A DNA stretch of 64,000 nucleotides, taken from the NCBI RefSeq assembly GCF_900142135.1, contig NZ_FQZU01000010.1, positions 86,325 to 150,324 of the forward strand. The letters are read 5' to 3'. Shown piece by piece: positions 15,293-24,469 of the stretch; position 1 is the stretch's first letter; each line of letters starts with the position of its first letter. The DNA comes from Desulfatibacillum alkenivorans DSM 16219 (GTDB lineage: Bacteria > Desulfobacterota > Desulfobacteria > Desulfobacterales > Desulfatibacillaceae). The position numbers and the translations under genes are program-made. The notes under the pieces are model-generated. The model ran no database searches and was not told the DNA's origin. It was given only the letters and a program-made list of their open reading frames with translations.

Positions 15293-17935
15293 GTGTTCGC
15301 TCATTTGCATGTCCATAGCGGGTTTTCGTTCATGTACGGAACCTTTTTGCCCGAAGCCCTGGCCGCAAAAGCCAAGGAGGCGGGGTTCAACGCCGCAGCC
15401 CTTACGGATAAAAACGGGGTTTACGGGGCCGTGCGTTTTTGCGCGGCGGCGGAAAAGCTCGGCGTGCATGCGGTGATCGGGACGCAGTTGACCATCGAAG
15501 GGCGGGACGACCTGGTGCTGCTGGCGCGTTCGCCCCTGGGATACAATAATTTATGCCGGCTTATCACATTGGCCCATGAGTACGGTCCGCGGGACCAGCC
15601 CGCCTGTCCGGAGAAATTTCTGGCGCTGCACAGCCGGGATATCGTTTGCCTGACCGGAGGCAGGGACGGGAGGTTTTGCAAGCTGGTGGAAGGAGCGGAA
15701 GGCACGCAGTACCGCCGGGCCTGCGGCTGGGTCTGGCGTTTGCAGGAAATTTTCGGCAGGGAAAACGTATTCGTTGAGATTCAAAACGCGGGAACGCCTT
15801 ACGACGCCCGCATCATGCACATCATGGCCCGGGTTGCGGAAAAGGCGGGCGCCCCATTGGCTGCGACCAACGACGTGGTTTGCCTGGAGCCCGCCGACCT
15901 GCCCGTGCATCAGGCCCTGGTGGACATCCAGAACCAGGTGCATCATCGCGCCTGTCAGGCCAGGGAAAGCAGGGAGTATTATCTGAAAAGTCAGGAGGAC
16001 ATGGCTAAATTGATTCCCTATCCCCAGGCCCTGGAAAACACGGGGATCATAGCCCATGAGTGCCGGGCCATGCTTCCCCTGGGTAAAAGCAGCCCGCCTG
16101 TGTTTCCGGTTCCGCCGGGCATGTCCCAGGACCAGGCCCTGGCCAAGCTCTGCTACCGGAGCCTGGCGAGGCGCTTCAATCCCCTGGACCTGAAGGTCCT
16201 CCGGCGCCTGGAAAAGGAGTTGGGGCATATCCGCAGGCGGGATTTGTCCGGGTATTTTCTGCTGGTCAAGGAGATCCATTCATTCGCCAAAACGCGGCGC
16301 ATCCGGGGCACGGTGCGGGGCAGCGCGGCCGGGTCTTTGGTGCTGCATTTGCTTTTGGGCGGGGTGAATCCTTTGGAGCATCGCCTGTTGTTTGAACGAT
16401 TTTTGAACAACGGCAGGCTGGACATGCCGGATGTGGATATGGATTTCGATTCCCTGCGGCGGGACGAGATTTTTGAATACCTCATGGAAAAATATCCCAA
16501 TCAGGCCGCCATGGTGGCCACGGTTTCCACTTTTCGGGCCAGGGGGGCGCTGCGCAGCCTGGGCCGGGCCTTGGGATACTCCTACGAAAAAATCGACCGC
16601 CTCACCCAGTTCGTGCCCCATTTTTTACGTTCCCATGACATCCGTAAGGCCATTGAGCGCATGCCGGAACTGGAGGGCAGCCCCTTGCTTCAGGAAGACG
16701 AACTCCTGTGGCTGGCGGAGAAGATTTCCGGCCTGCCCCACAACCTTTCCGTGCACCTGGGCGGGATGGTGCTTACGCCCGGCGAGATTTTCAACTGGAG
16801 CCCCTTGCAGACCTCCCGGAAAGGCATTCCCGTGGTCCAGTTCGACAAGGACGACGTGGAGGCCCTGGGCCTGGTCAAGCTGGACATCCTGGGGCTGCGC
16901 ATGCATTCCGCCCTCCAGGCCGGGGTGGAGTTGCTGGAGGAAAAAGGCGTTCGCCTTTGCCTGGACGAGGTTCCCCTGGACGATCCGGCCACGTTCCGTA
17001 TGCTCCGCACCACTGATTCGGTGGGTGTGTTCCAGGTGGAGTCCCCGGGCCAGCGCCAGCTTTTGGGGCGGCTTCAGCCCAGGCATTTTGAGGATATCAT
17101 TGCGGAAATCTCCCTGTTCCGGCCCGGCCCCATGTCCGGCGCCATGGTGGAGCCTTACGTGCTTCGCCGCAACAACAAGGAGCCCGTGACCTATCCCCAC
17201 CCGGATTTGAAACCCATCCTGGAAAGCACCTTCGGGGTGGTGTTGTTCCAGGAGCAGATTCTGGAGATCGCCCATGACATCGCCGGGATGCCTTACGGCG
17301 AGGGGGACCGGATGCGGCGATCCCTCAGCAAGAAGGCGCCCCGGGCGGTGTTTCGGGAAATGGAGGAGGCCTTTGTAAAAGGATGCCTGAAAAAAGGATA
17401 CGACAATCCCACGGCCCAGGCTTTTTTCGACCTCGTGGCCAGCTTTATGGGATACGGGTTCTGCAAGGCCCATGCGGCGTCTTTTGCGCACATTACGTAC
17501 CAAAGCGCGTACTTGAAAACCCATTATCCCCTGGCTTTTTATTTTGGAATCCTGAACGCCGAGCACGTGGGCTCCTATCCCCATAGCGTGATTCTGAACG
17601 AGGCCAGGCGCATGGGAATCTCCGTGCTTCAGCCCCATGTGAACAAAAGCGGCGTGCAGTATCAGGAGGAAAACGGCGGCATCCGCATCCCCTTGATTCG
17701 CATCAAGAACATCGGGCCGAAATATTGCGAAAAGATTATTCTGGAGCGGGAGAATGGCTTGTTTTTAAGCGCGGACGACTTTACCAAACGGGTTTCTTTG
17801 CCCGCCAAGGCCCGTTTCAGCCTGGAAAAGGCGGGCGCCCTGAAAGGCCTGGACGGCGCCTGGAACGCGCCGCCCCCCGTGTTCCGGGATCCCGTGGTCA
17901 CCTCCCCCGGCCTTTCGCCCCACGCGGCGAGGTAA
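15293..17935 (+). CDS. DNA polymerase III alpha-subunit, DnaE2/ImuC-like, short form
   Basis: The start chosen is GTG at 15293 with CGGAG at 15281; the ATG at 15191 lies inside a palindrome and lacks a ribosome site. 880 residues. The N-terminal PHP domain begins HLHVHSGFSF and has ALTDKNG where replicative DnaE has a His, a change seen in DnaE2 proteins. Polymerase motifs follow: GTVRGSAAGSLV, the catalytic PDVDMDFD pair and VQFDKDD with the third Asp. The protein is about 150 residues shorter than usual ImuC/DnaE2, mostly at the C-terminus. Such enzymes do translesion synthesis with ImuA and ImuB, but neither gene is in this window. The 3' end matches a short repeat beyond the neighbouring higBA module. 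Confidence 0.85.
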   Translation: MFAHLHVHSGFSFMYGTFLPEALAAKAKEAGFNAAALTDKNGVYGAVRFCAAAEKLGVHAVIGTQLTIEGRDDLVLLARSPLGYNNLCRLITLAHEYGPRDQPACPEKFLALHSRDIVCLTGGRDGRFCKLVEGAEGTQYRRACGWVWRLQEIFGRENVFVEIQNAGTPYDARIMHIMARVAEKAGAPLAATNDVVCLEPADLPVHQALVDIQNQVHHRACQARESREYYLKSQEDMAKLIPYPQALENTGIIAHECRAMLPLGKSSPPVFPVPPGMSQDQALAKLCYRSLARRFNPLDLKVLRRLEKELGHIRRRDLSGYFLLVKEIHSFAKTRRIRGTVRGSAAGSLVLHLLLGGVNPLEHRLLFERFLNNGRLDMPDVDMDFDSLRRDEIFEYLMEKYPNQAAMVATVSTFRARGALRSLGRALGYSYEKIDRLTQFVPHFLRSHDIRKAIERMPELEGSPLLQEDELLWLAEKISGLPHNLSVHLGGMVLTPGEIFNWSPLQTSRKGIPVVQFDKDDVEALGLVKLDILGLRMHSALQAGVELLEEKGVRLCLDEVPLDDPATFRMLRTTDSVGVFQVESPGQRQLLGRLQPRHFEDIIAEISLFRPGPMSGAMVEPYVLRRNNKEPVTYPHPDLKPILESTFGVVLFQEQILEIAHDIAGMPYGEGDRMRRSLSKKAPRAVFREMEEAFVKGCLKKGYDNPTAQAFFDLVASFMGYGFCKAHAASFAHITYQSAYLKTHYPLAFYFGILNAEHVGSYPHSVILNEARRMGISVLQPHVNKSGVQYQEENGGIRIPLIRIKNIGPKYCEKIILERENGLFLSADDFTKRVSLPAKARFSLEKAGALKGLDGAWNAPPPVFRDPVVTSPGLSPHAAR
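17915..17929 (+). repeat. 15-bp direct repeat at the left edge of higBA
   Basis: TCGCCCCACGCGGCG lies in the last codons of the DnaE2-like gene and recurs exactly at 19611-19625 in the same orientation. Both copies are preceded within 15 bp by CTCCC. The higBA module sits between them. Confidence 0.7.
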
Positions 17936-17941
17936 ATTTCC

Positions 17942-19147
17942 TTATAAAAACAGCCCCCTGACTTGACCCTGTCCCACCTGTCTTGCCAGAATGCGGAAAT
18001 TGTTGGATTTATATCTTGCCCTGCCCGCGACAATAGCGGGATGAATTCTCATCCGCGACGCCATGTCCAGGACGTTTTGAGTGGAAGGGGTTTGACTGAC
18101 CGGGTGCTCCCGCCAAGCGCTGGACGGTAAAAGAGCTTCCTCCGCCCATTCGTCAGCCTCTCTTTCTTTTTTGTCTGCATCATCGTTTAAAGGAAGGCGA
18201 AGAGACAGATCATCAACAAAAATGGAGTCCCCCTTGTCCAAATGCCGCCCTATATGGGCCAATTCATGAAACAGGCAAAACCAGAAATTATCAAGCCTGT
18301 CATAGCGCAACGTCATTCCGATTACAGGCTTTTTTTGAGGAGTCATGATTGCGGCTCCGTCAATGTACATGCGGCTTAGCTGATTCTCAAAAATAACCTG
18401 TACGCCATATTGCGCTAAAAATTCCACAGCAGCTTTAGGGCCGCTTGGTACGGAGCTGAATTTGACCAAGTGCCTTAAAAAATCCAAGTCAATGCTTCCA
18501 GGCTTGTACTCGTTTTGTAGAGGAGCTTCTTTTGCGAGGCTCATGATTCGTAAACACCATGCCGCCACAGAATAGGGATCGCGGCGGGCGTTTTGCCGGG
18601 GGCTGTCAGTCGCACGAAAAACAGGCTCTGGGATGGCTGACATTCCTCCCGCCCTCCCTATAAAGGAACGCATAATTTCTTCTGCGTGATCTGCAAGCGT
18701 TTTTCCCCGGCCTTCAATCCACCCTTGTTTTGCCATTTCCCTTAGTGGAAACTTTTGCCAATCCAGGCCTATCCGGTCATGGGGAAAAACGGCGTCAGGG
18801 TCTTGTAAAAGCACCTCTGCAGGTATTCCCAAATTTTTATGCAAAGCGCGCATCATTCTCAAGGTGGGCCGCATTTTACCGGAAAGCACTTCGGAGACTT
18901 TCGCCCTGGAGCCAATATACGGAATCAAATCCTTCTGCTCCAATTCCAGCCTATCCATTTCAAAACGGATGGCATCCGGGATGCTGGGCAGGCCAATAGG
19001 CTCCGCCATGTCTTCATAGTCCGACACCAGGATGCCCAAAACTTCCAGTTCATCCGCTTCCGGGCTGCCGGAAGGGGCGTCGATAATTTCGTCTATCCTG
19101 GCCAGGGCGGCTTCATAATCATTTTCGTTTCTAATTGGCTTAATCAT
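17942..19147 (-). CDS. higA: HigA-type antitoxin with XRE HTH and ImmA/IrrE peptidase domain
   Basis: 401 residues, much longer than classical HigA (about 100). Residues 60-120 form the XRE helix-turn-helix (LEQKDLIPYIGSRAKVSEVLSGK). The C-terminal half is a zinc peptidase-like ImmA/IrrE domain with HELAHIGRH near residue 315 and a downstream EREADEWAEEALLP helix. HigA binds and neutralises HigB and represses the operon. The peptidase domain is known in related fused antitoxins and in phage-derived stress regulators. GGAAGG precedes the ATG, 22 nt after the higB stop. The toxin-first order is typical of higBA. Confidence 0.87.
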   Translation of the reverse strand: MIKPIRNENDYEAALARIDEIIDAPSGSPEADELEVLGILVSDYEDMAEPIGLPSIPDAIRFEMDRLELEQKDLIPYIGSRAKVSEVLSGKMRPTLRMMRALHKNLGIPAEVLLQDPDAVFPHDRIGLDWQKFPLREMAKQGWIEGRGKTLADHAEEIMRSFIGRAGGMSAIPEPVFRATDSPRQNARRDPYSVAAWCLRIMSLAKEAPLQNEYKPGSIDLDFLRHLVKFSSVPSGPKAAVEFLAQYGVQVIFENQLSRMYIDGAAIMTPQKKPVIGMTLRYDRLDNFWFCLFHELAHIGRHLDKGDSIFVDDLSLRLPLNDDADKKEREADEWAEEALLPSSAWREHPVSQTPSTQNVLDMASRMRIHPAIVAGRARYKSNNFRILARQVGQGQVRGLFL

Positions 19148-19169
19148 GGCTGATTACCTTCCATCACGC

Positions 19170-19478
19170 TTATATTGTTTCGGCGTCAATAGCATCGTAC
19201 TCCTGATGGGTTCCTACGAATCTTATAAAAACCTGTTTCGTTTCGTAACTGATTTTAACGACGAGCCGATATTTGTTCCCTTTTATGTTGAATACCACCC
19301 TGCCGTTCTTAAGGATGCTCGCTGACCCGTATTCCGCCTTTATGTCCTGCGGGGAGTCCCATTGAGATTGCCTTGTCCTGGCAAACCATGCCTCCAATGG
19401 GCCTTGGGCGTCTTCATGCCCCGGCTCTTCCCAAAATTCCCGTAATGTTTTTCGGGCGATGATTCTGGTTTTTGGCAT
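19170..19478 (-). CDS. higB: HigB-type mRNA interferase toxin
   Basis: The start chosen is ATG at 19478 with GGAGG about 10 nt upstream; the frame also opens earlier at a TTG (19496) that overlaps this ribosome site. 102 residues. The RelE-superfamily HigB signatures are complete: RIIARKTLREFWE at the start, the AEYGSASIL segment, VVFNIKGNKYRLVV and the conserved end FVGTHQEYDAIDAETI. HigB proteins cut mRNA at the ribosome. The partner higA follows directly. Confidence 0.92.
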   Translation of the reverse strand: MPKTRIIARKTLREFWEEPGHEDAQGPLEAWFARTRQSQWDSPQDIKAEYGSASILKNGRVVFNIKGNKYRLVVKISYETKQVFIRFVGTHQEYDAIDAETI

Positions 19479-19557
19479 TTCCAGGCTTGCCTCCAAGGCG
19501 GATAAAAAGTGCTCCTAAAGTTTTGGCGGTTAAATGCTCCCGGAATTCTTAAATATT

Positions 19558-19586
19558 ATTATTACCTAAAATAGGAATATTGTCAA
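19558..19586 (-). promoter_or_regulatory. higBA promoter with embedded operator
   Basis: On the minus strand, TTGACA (complement at 19581-19586) and AATAAT (complement at 19558-19563) are 17 bp apart. The imperfect palindrome CCTATTTTAGG (19565-19575) lies between them, an ideal place for HigA autorepression. The start codon is 80 nt downstream. Confidence 0.7.
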
Positions 19587-19610
19587 TGTTTCAAGAAAAC
19601 CTCCCGCCTC

Positions 19611-19625
19611 TCGCCCCACGCGGCG
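19611..19625 (+). repeat. 15-bp direct repeat at the right edge of higBA
   Basis: Exact copy of 17915-17929 (TCGCCCCACGCGGCG), about 1.7 kb away and in the same orientation, just beyond the higBA promoter. Confidence 0.7.
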
Positions 19626-19661
19626 CAATGATTCGGTTTGAGTATTGCGAACAAGCCGATA

Positions 19662-19695
19662 CAAAAACAGGCCATATAAAAACTATATGGCCTGC
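19662..19695 (-). terminator. Terminator of hisF
   Basis: CAGGCCATAT (19668-19677) and ATATGGCCTG (19685-19694) form a perfect 10-bp stem. On the minus strand it is followed by TTTTTGT. It lies about 30 nt beyond the hisF stop. Confidence 0.85.
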
Positions 19696-19723
19696 TGAAT
19701 TGAATATTATATTTGTAACTGCT

Positions 19724-20506
19724 TTATTGCAGTTGGTCCCTGACGGGGACGCCCTGGCTTTTCAGGTGCTCCTTGATTTCCGGAATGGTGTAGGTTCCGT
19801 AGTGGACCATGGAGGCGATGAGGGCCGCGTCGGCCTTGCCCTCTTTGAGCACGTCGGCCAGATGCTGGGGGATGCCGCCGCCGCCCGAAGCGATGACCGG
19901 GATGTTCACGTTTTCCGAGATGAGCGCGGTCAGTTCCAGTTCGTAGCCTTCCTTGGTGCCGTCGGCGTCAATGGAGTTGAGGCAGATTTCCCCGGCGCCC
20001 AGGCGCTCGCCTTCCTGGGCCCACCACAGGGCGTCGATGCCCATGTAGGTGCGGCCGCCGTTGATGACGATTTCGTAGCCGGAGGGGATTTTTTCGGACT
20101 TTTCCACCTTTTTCACGTCCATGCCAAGGACCACGCACTGGTTTCCGAACGCTTCGGCGCCTTCGGTGATGATCTTGGGATTTTTGACTGCGGCGGAGTT
20201 GACGGAGATTTTTTCCGCGCCGGCCAAAAGCACGTCGCGCATGTCCTCCACCGAGGAAATGCCGCCGCCCACGGAAAAGGGGATGAAAATGGTTTCGGCC
20301 ACGCGGCGCACCACGTCGATCATGATGCCCCGCTTTTCATGGGACGCGGTGATATCGTAGAAGACCAGTTCGTCGCACCCGGCTTCATAATAGATACGGG
20401 CCATATCCACGGGGTCCCCGATATCCACATTGCCTTTGAACTTGATTCCTTTGGTGGTCTTTCCGTCCCGGACATCCAGGCATACGATAACGCGTTTGCT
20501 TAACAT
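19724..20506 (-). CDS. hisF: Imidazole glycerol phosphate synthase, cyclase subunit
   Basis: 260 residues, the usual HisF size. The (beta/alpha)8 barrel has the catalytic Asp in [12 protein letters not shown] (residues 9-20) and the second Asp in [14 protein letters not shown], plus the phosphate-binding [19 protein letters not shown] motifs. It makes imidazole glycerol phosphate and AICAR from PRFAR with ammonia delivered by HisH. GGGGAAAG precedes the ATG. No hisH or other his gene is adjacent, so the pathway is scattered in this genome. Confidence 0.95.
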   Translation of the reverse strand: MLSKRVIVCLDVRDGKTTKGIKFKGNVDIGDPVDMARIYYEAGCDELVFYDITASHEKRGIMIDVVRRVAETIFIPFSVGGGISSVEDMRDVLLAGAEKISVNSAAVKNPKIITEGAEAFGNQCVVLGMDVKKVEKSEKIPSGYEIVINGGRTYMGIDALWWAQEGERLGAGEICLNSIDADGTKEGYELELTALISENVNIPVIASGGGGIPQHLADVLKEGKADAALIASMVHYGTYTIPEIKEHLKSQGVPVRDQLQ

Positions 20507-20713
20507 GGCTTTCCCCTGTTTCTTAAAATGATTAGAGCCGCAGTGCGGCCCTTGCTTGCCTTATGGCACAACACGCCGTGCATGTAAAGAGCTTGAAAAG
20601 CCTCCGGTTATGGTATGCACAAGGGGCTTAAATCAAGGCTCCATTATTCGCGTAATTTGCTTCTTCGCTTTCCTATCGTTTGGTCCGTATTCAGCCGCCA
20701 TTCAAAAACGACA

Positions 20714-20797
20714 CTGGGTCCCCGTTTCCGGGATAGCGTCATGATGATTGCAAAACCACCGCAATCATCCCGCCGCCTCCCTCCACGGGGATGACGG
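20714..20797. repeat. Dispersed repeat A, copy 1
   Basis: Shares CCCCGTTTCC, GCGTCATGATGATTGCAAA and CCTCCACGGGGATGAC with 30667-30746, in the same order and orientation. An inner palindrome pairs GATGATTGC with GCAATCATC. Resembles intergenic GTCATCCC-type palindromic repeats. Confidence 0.75.
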
Positions 20798-20893
20798 ACA
20801 GTGACGGGTTCAGTGCCAAAAGGCCTTGAATGCGCCTTCCTATCTTTGCAAAAGGGCGACAAGCGCCCTATGTTCTTTCGCTAACCCTAAAAG

Positions 20894-20951
20894 TCGTCAT
20901 CCCGGCAAGGGCGATCCGCTTTTTCGGATCGCCCGCAAGCCGGGACCCAGT
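20894..20951. repeat. Dispersed palindromic repeat B, copy 1
   Basis: CGTCATCCCGGCAAG at one end and GCAAGCCGGGACCCAG at the other enclose a perfect inner stem GGGCGATCCG/CGGATCGCCC (20909-20918 with 20925-20934). A T-run follows at 20953-20959, so it may also stop transcription. The second copy is at 31034-31091 with a different but still paired inner stem. Confidence 0.8.
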
Positions 20952-21152
20952 GTTTTTTTGGCCTGAACCTGGAATATGAACTTGCCTGTAGGCAAATCCC
21001 TTGCGTCTTCCCATACCGCCCTTGCCGACTATGCGCCCCCATGGTATCGTTCAAAACGAAACGCAAGGGCCTGTTTGGCGCCATTCTTTTTAGGATGAAA
21101 AACGCCGGAGCCTTTGCCTTGCCGCCAATAGCCATTTTGCAGGGGGGCGCCC

Positions 21153-22046
21153 GTGGCTATCTTGTTCGACATCCAGCGTTTTTGCATCCACGACGGTCCA
21201 GGGGTGAGGACCACCTTGTTTTTCAAGGGCTGTCCCTTGCGCTGCCAGTGGTGCCAGAATCCCGAATCCCAAAATCCAAAACCGGAGATCGCCTTTTACC
21301 AGGAAAAATGCGTGGGCTGCTTTGAATGCCTGGAGGCGTGCCCTCATGAAGCCATTGTAAGCCTGCCGGACCGGCGCATAGACAGGGGCAAGTGCGACGC
21401 TTGCGGCCTGTGCGCCGAGGTTTGCACCCAGGACGCCCTACGCCTGGTAGGCAAGGATTGGGACGCGGAATCTCTGGTGGAGGAGATTGCCGCAGACCGG
21501 GATTTTTTTCTGGATTCGGGCGGAGGCCTCACCCTTTCCGGCGGCGAGCCTCTCCTGCAAGGGGATTTTTTGCTGGAATTTCTTTCCCTGGCCAAGTCTG
21601 AGGGGATTCACACAAACCTGGAGACTTGCGGCATGGCCGGGTACGAGGTCCTGAGCAGCCTGACGTCCCTATTGGATTTGGTGTACTTTGACCTCAAACT
21701 CATGGACTCCCAGGAACACGCCAAATACACCGGCGCGTCCAACGCCCGCATTCTAAGCAACTTTTCCCTGTTGGCCGGGGAGTTTCCCGCCGTTCAAGCC
21801 CGCATGCCGGTCATTCCCGGCGTGAACGATTCGGCGGAAAATATCTTTCAAACAGCCGCCTTTTTACGGCATAATAACAAAAACAGCATCCACTTGCTCC
21901 CTTATCACAACCTGGGGCAGTCCAAGCTCACCCGCCTGGACGCCGGAGCCGAGCCGTTTTACATCCGGGACATCCCGGAGGATTATTTGATCCGGGCCAG
22001 GGAGGCCTTTGAAAAGGAGGACGTCCATGCCATTGTCTACGAATGA
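21153..22046 (+). CDS. Glycyl-radical enzyme activating enzyme (radical SAM)
   Basis: 297 residues from GTG at 21153 with AGGGGGG upstream. The radical SAM motif CPLRCQWC lies near residues 27-34, preceded by the activase signature HDGPGVRTTLFFKG. Two inserted 4Fe-4S ferredoxin motifs follow (CVGCFECLEACP near 53 and CDACGLCAEVC near 83), as in activases of dehydratase- and lyase-type glycyl-radical enzymes. LSGGEPLLQ and the C-terminal LLPYHNLGQSK motif are present. It generates the glycyl radical on the next gene's product using SAM. The two genes overlap by 20 nt, so they are translationally linked. Confidence 0.92.
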   Translation: MAILFDIQRFCIHDGPGVRTTLFFKGCPLRCQWCQNPESQNPKPEIAFYQEKCVGCFECLEACPHEAIVSLPDRRIDRGKCDACGLCAEVCTQDALRLVGKDWDAESLVEEIAADRDFFLDSGGGLTLSGGEPLLQGDFLLEFLSLAKSEGIHTNLETCGMAGYEVLSSLTSLLDLVYFDLKLMDSQEHAKYTGASNARILSNFSLLAGEFPAVQARMPVIPGVNDSAENIFQTAAFLRHNNKNSIHLLPYHNLGQSKLTRLDAGAEPFYIRDIPEDYLIRAREAFEKEDVHAIVYE

Positions 22047-24438
22047 AAAGCAAGCCCGCTCCGTCTCGCCCAGGCTGTCCCTGGTCAAAAAGAAAGACCG
22101 CGTGACCCGCCTGAAAGAGGCCGTCCAGGCCGCAACGCCGGGAATTTGCACGGAGCGCGCCTTGTTGTGGACCGAATATTTCAAGGACAAGGCCAACCGG
22201 ACTAAACACGTTTACGTGCAAATGGCCGAGGCCCTGGCCCACTCCCAGAACAACCGTTCCATCGCCATTCATCCCGGCGAGCTGATTGTGGGCAATTACA
22301 CTTCCCGCAGGGTAGGGGGGCTGATGTTCCCGGAACTGCACGGGCTGGTGGTCATGCAAGACCTGTTCAAGTTTCCCACTAGAGAGACCAATCCCTTGGA
22401 AATCTCCCGCCTGAATCAGGTCCGCCTGCTGTCCATCGCGCCGTTCTGGGCTACCCGGATGCTGGCCGTGAAGACCTGCGACTCCTGGCTGGACGCCTTT
22501 TCGTTGGTCCTGAACCAGCTTATGGGGAATTATTACATCATCAACGAGGCCGCCGGAATTTCCCATATCGCCCCGGATTACGAAACCCTCTGCCGCCTGG
22601 GAACGGACGGCATCAAGGCCCAGGCTTCCAAGCTCCAGAAGCAGAGCCTCATGGACGCGGACAAGTGGTATTTTTACGAAAGCGTGAAGATAGCCGCCGA
22701 GGGCTTGGCCGCGTTTGGCGAGCGTTACGCCCAATTGGCCGCCGAAATGGGGGAAAACGAATTGGACGAAGGTCGCGCGGCGGAGTTGAAAGCCGTCGCC
22801 GAGGTTTGTTCACGGGTTCCGAGAAAAGGCGCCAAGACCTTCCGCGAAGCCCTGCAATGCTGTTTTTTCGCTCAGATCGCCATCAATAACGAAAGCCTGG
22901 ACAACTCCGTCTGTCCCGGCAGGATGGACCATTATTTGTATCCCTATTACGAAAAGGACCTCAAAACCGGGCTACTGACCCGGGAGGAGGCCAAGGAGCT
23001 TGTGGGCGCCTTTTCCGTGAAAATGTCCGAGATCGTGCCGGTTTTCTCCAAATACATCACCAGGACCCATGGGGGCTTTTTTAACGGCCAGATCGTAAAC
23101 GTGGGGGGAACCGACAAAAACGGCGAGGACTCCACCAACGAACTGACCATGATTTTTCTGGAAGTCATGGACGAGTTGCGCATGCGCCAGCCCAATTACA
23201 CGGCCCGGGTTCATAAAAACTCCCCCAAAGAATACCTGGACAAGGTTTACGGCATTCTGTCCAAAGGCGCCAATTCTCCGTCCATATACAATGACGAGGT
23301 GATTGTTCCGGTCCTGAAGCAAAACGGAGTGAAAATAGGCGACGCCCGCAATTACACCCCCGTGGGATGCGTGGAGCCTGTCGCCCAGGGGGTATCTTTT
23401 TCCTCCACGGACGCGGCCTTGTTCAATACGGCCATCATCCTGGAACTGGCCCTGAATCAGGGACGGCGCTTGGGCAGATTCGCTCAGATAGGCGCCAAAA
23501 CCAAGCCAGCCTCCCAAATGACATGCATCGAAGACGTGCAGGAAGCCTTTGAAATCCAGATGTTCCACGGCATAAACCGCCTGCTTAAGGACTTGCAGGC
23601 CATTGAAATCGCCAACGCGGAGCATCATCCCACGCCGCTTTCCAGCATGCTCCTGGACGGGTGCCTGGAAAACGGGGCCTGCTCCACCCGGGGCGGAACG
23701 CGCTACAATTTTTCCGGCATTCAATGCGTGGGGCTGGTGGACGTCGGCGATTCCCTGGCCGCCATAAAGCAGGCTGTGTTTGAGGATAAAAAGCTCAGCA
23801 TGGAAGAGCTGGTCGGCCATTTGAAAAACAATCTTTCAGACGACCGCTGGCGGCATTATTTGTTGAATATGCCCAAGTTCGGCAACGACGATCCCTTTGC
23901 CGACATCTGGACCGCCTACGCCCTGGACGTTTTTAAGGCAGCCTTGGACGGAAAGACAAGCACCCGGGGCGGCAAGTACACGGTGGGCGTTTATTCCGTC
24001 ACCCTGCACGAGTATTGGGGCACGGTGGTATCGGCCCTGCCCAACGGCCGCAGAAATGGCGAAAGCCTGTCCAACGGCATGTCGCCCTCCAACGGCCAGG
24101 ATCGCAAAGGCCCCACGGCCGTGTTGAACTCCATGAATCGGATTGACTATTCAAAGACGGACAACGGCGTCAATTTCAACATCAAGTTCGATGCAAACAC
24201 CGTGGGTAGCCCGGCCGGCTGCATTGCCATGAAAAGCATCTTTTCCACCTATTTCAAACGCGGAGGAATGCAGGCCCAGATTAACGTGCTGGACCCCAAG
24301 GTTTTGATCGAAGCCAGGGACAACCCCGAGGCTTACCCGCATTTGTTGGTTCGTGTGTCCGGGTATTCGGCCTATTTCAACGATCTCACCCCAGCCATGA
24401 AAGAGGAGATGATCCGCAGGACAAGTATGGGGTTGTGA
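22027..24438 (+). CDS. Glycyl-radical enzyme with Cys-x-Glu active site (dehydratase/lyase class, substrate unknown)
   Basis: The start chosen is ATG at 22027 with AAGGAGG 6 nt upstream. 803 residues, the usual size. The PFL-like N-terminal domain leads to the active-site loop TPVGCVEPVAQG, where Cys is the thiyl residue and Glu two places on marks dehydratases and C-N/C-S lyases, not pyruvate formate-lyase (Cys-Cys) or the alkylsuccinate synthases. The glycyl-radical loop RVSGYSAYF lies near the C-terminus. The residues after GCVEP (FSSTDAALFN) differ from those I recall for choline lyase and glycerol dehydratase, so neither name is applied. Neighbours suggest a diol or polyol derived from a sugar. 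Confidence 0.85.
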   Translation: MPLSTNEKQARSVSPRLSLVKKKDRVTRLKEAVQAATPGICTERALLWTEYFKDKANRTKHVYVQMAEALAHSQNNRSIAIHPGELIVGNYTSRRVGGLMFPELHGLVVMQDLFKFPTRETNPLEISRLNQVRLLSIAPFWATRMLAVKTCDSWLDAFSLVLNQLMGNYYIINEAAGISHIAPDYETLCRLGTDGIKAQASKLQKQSLMDADKWYFYESVKIAAEGLAAFGERYAQLAAEMGENELDEGRAAELKAVAEVCSRVPRKGAKTFREALQCCFFAQIAINNESLDNSVCPGRMDHYLYPYYEKDLKTGLLTREEAKELVGAFSVKMSEIVPVFSKYITRTHGGFFNGQIVNVGGTDKNGEDSTNELTMIFLEVMDELRMRQPNYTARVHKNSPKEYLDKVYGILSKGANSPSIYNDEVIVPVLKQNGVKIGDARNYTPVGCVEPVAQGVSFSSTDAALFNTAIILELALNQGRRLGRFAQIGAKTKPASQMTCIEDVQEAFEIQMFHGINRLLKDLQAIEIANAEHHPTPLSSMLLDGCLENGACSTRGGTRYNFSGIQCVGLVDVGDSLAAIKQAVFEDKKLSMEELVGHLKNNLSDDRWRHYLLNMPKFGNDDPFADIWTAYALDVFKAALDGKTSTRGGKYTVGVYSVTLHEYWGTVVSALPNGRRNGESLSNGMSPSNGQDRKGPTAVLNSMNRIDYSKTDNGVNFNIKFDANTVGSPAGCIAMKSIFSTYFKRGGMQAQINVLDPKVLIEARDNPEAYPHLLVRVSGYSAYFNDLTPAMKEEMIRRTSMGL

Positions 24439-24469
24439 TTTCGTAACTTCGCGGCATAGACTTTATTAA

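Larger units (their letters stand above)
20507..21152. other. Gene-free region left of the glycyl-radical island, with repeats
   Basis: About 650 bp without a believable gene. It holds repeat A (20714-20797), repeat B (20894-20951) and a small hairpin GCCGCAGTGCGGC near 20537 in the hisF leader. The activase ribosome site is at its right end. Confidence 0.7.

Noticed and set aside
22027..24438. Naming the glycyl-radical enzyme as choline TMA-lyase, glycerol dehydratase or alkylsuccinate synthase
   Set aside because: The GCVEP loop excludes succinate synthases, and the following residues and gene neighbours (no microcompartment genes, no choline-type partners) do not support the first two.
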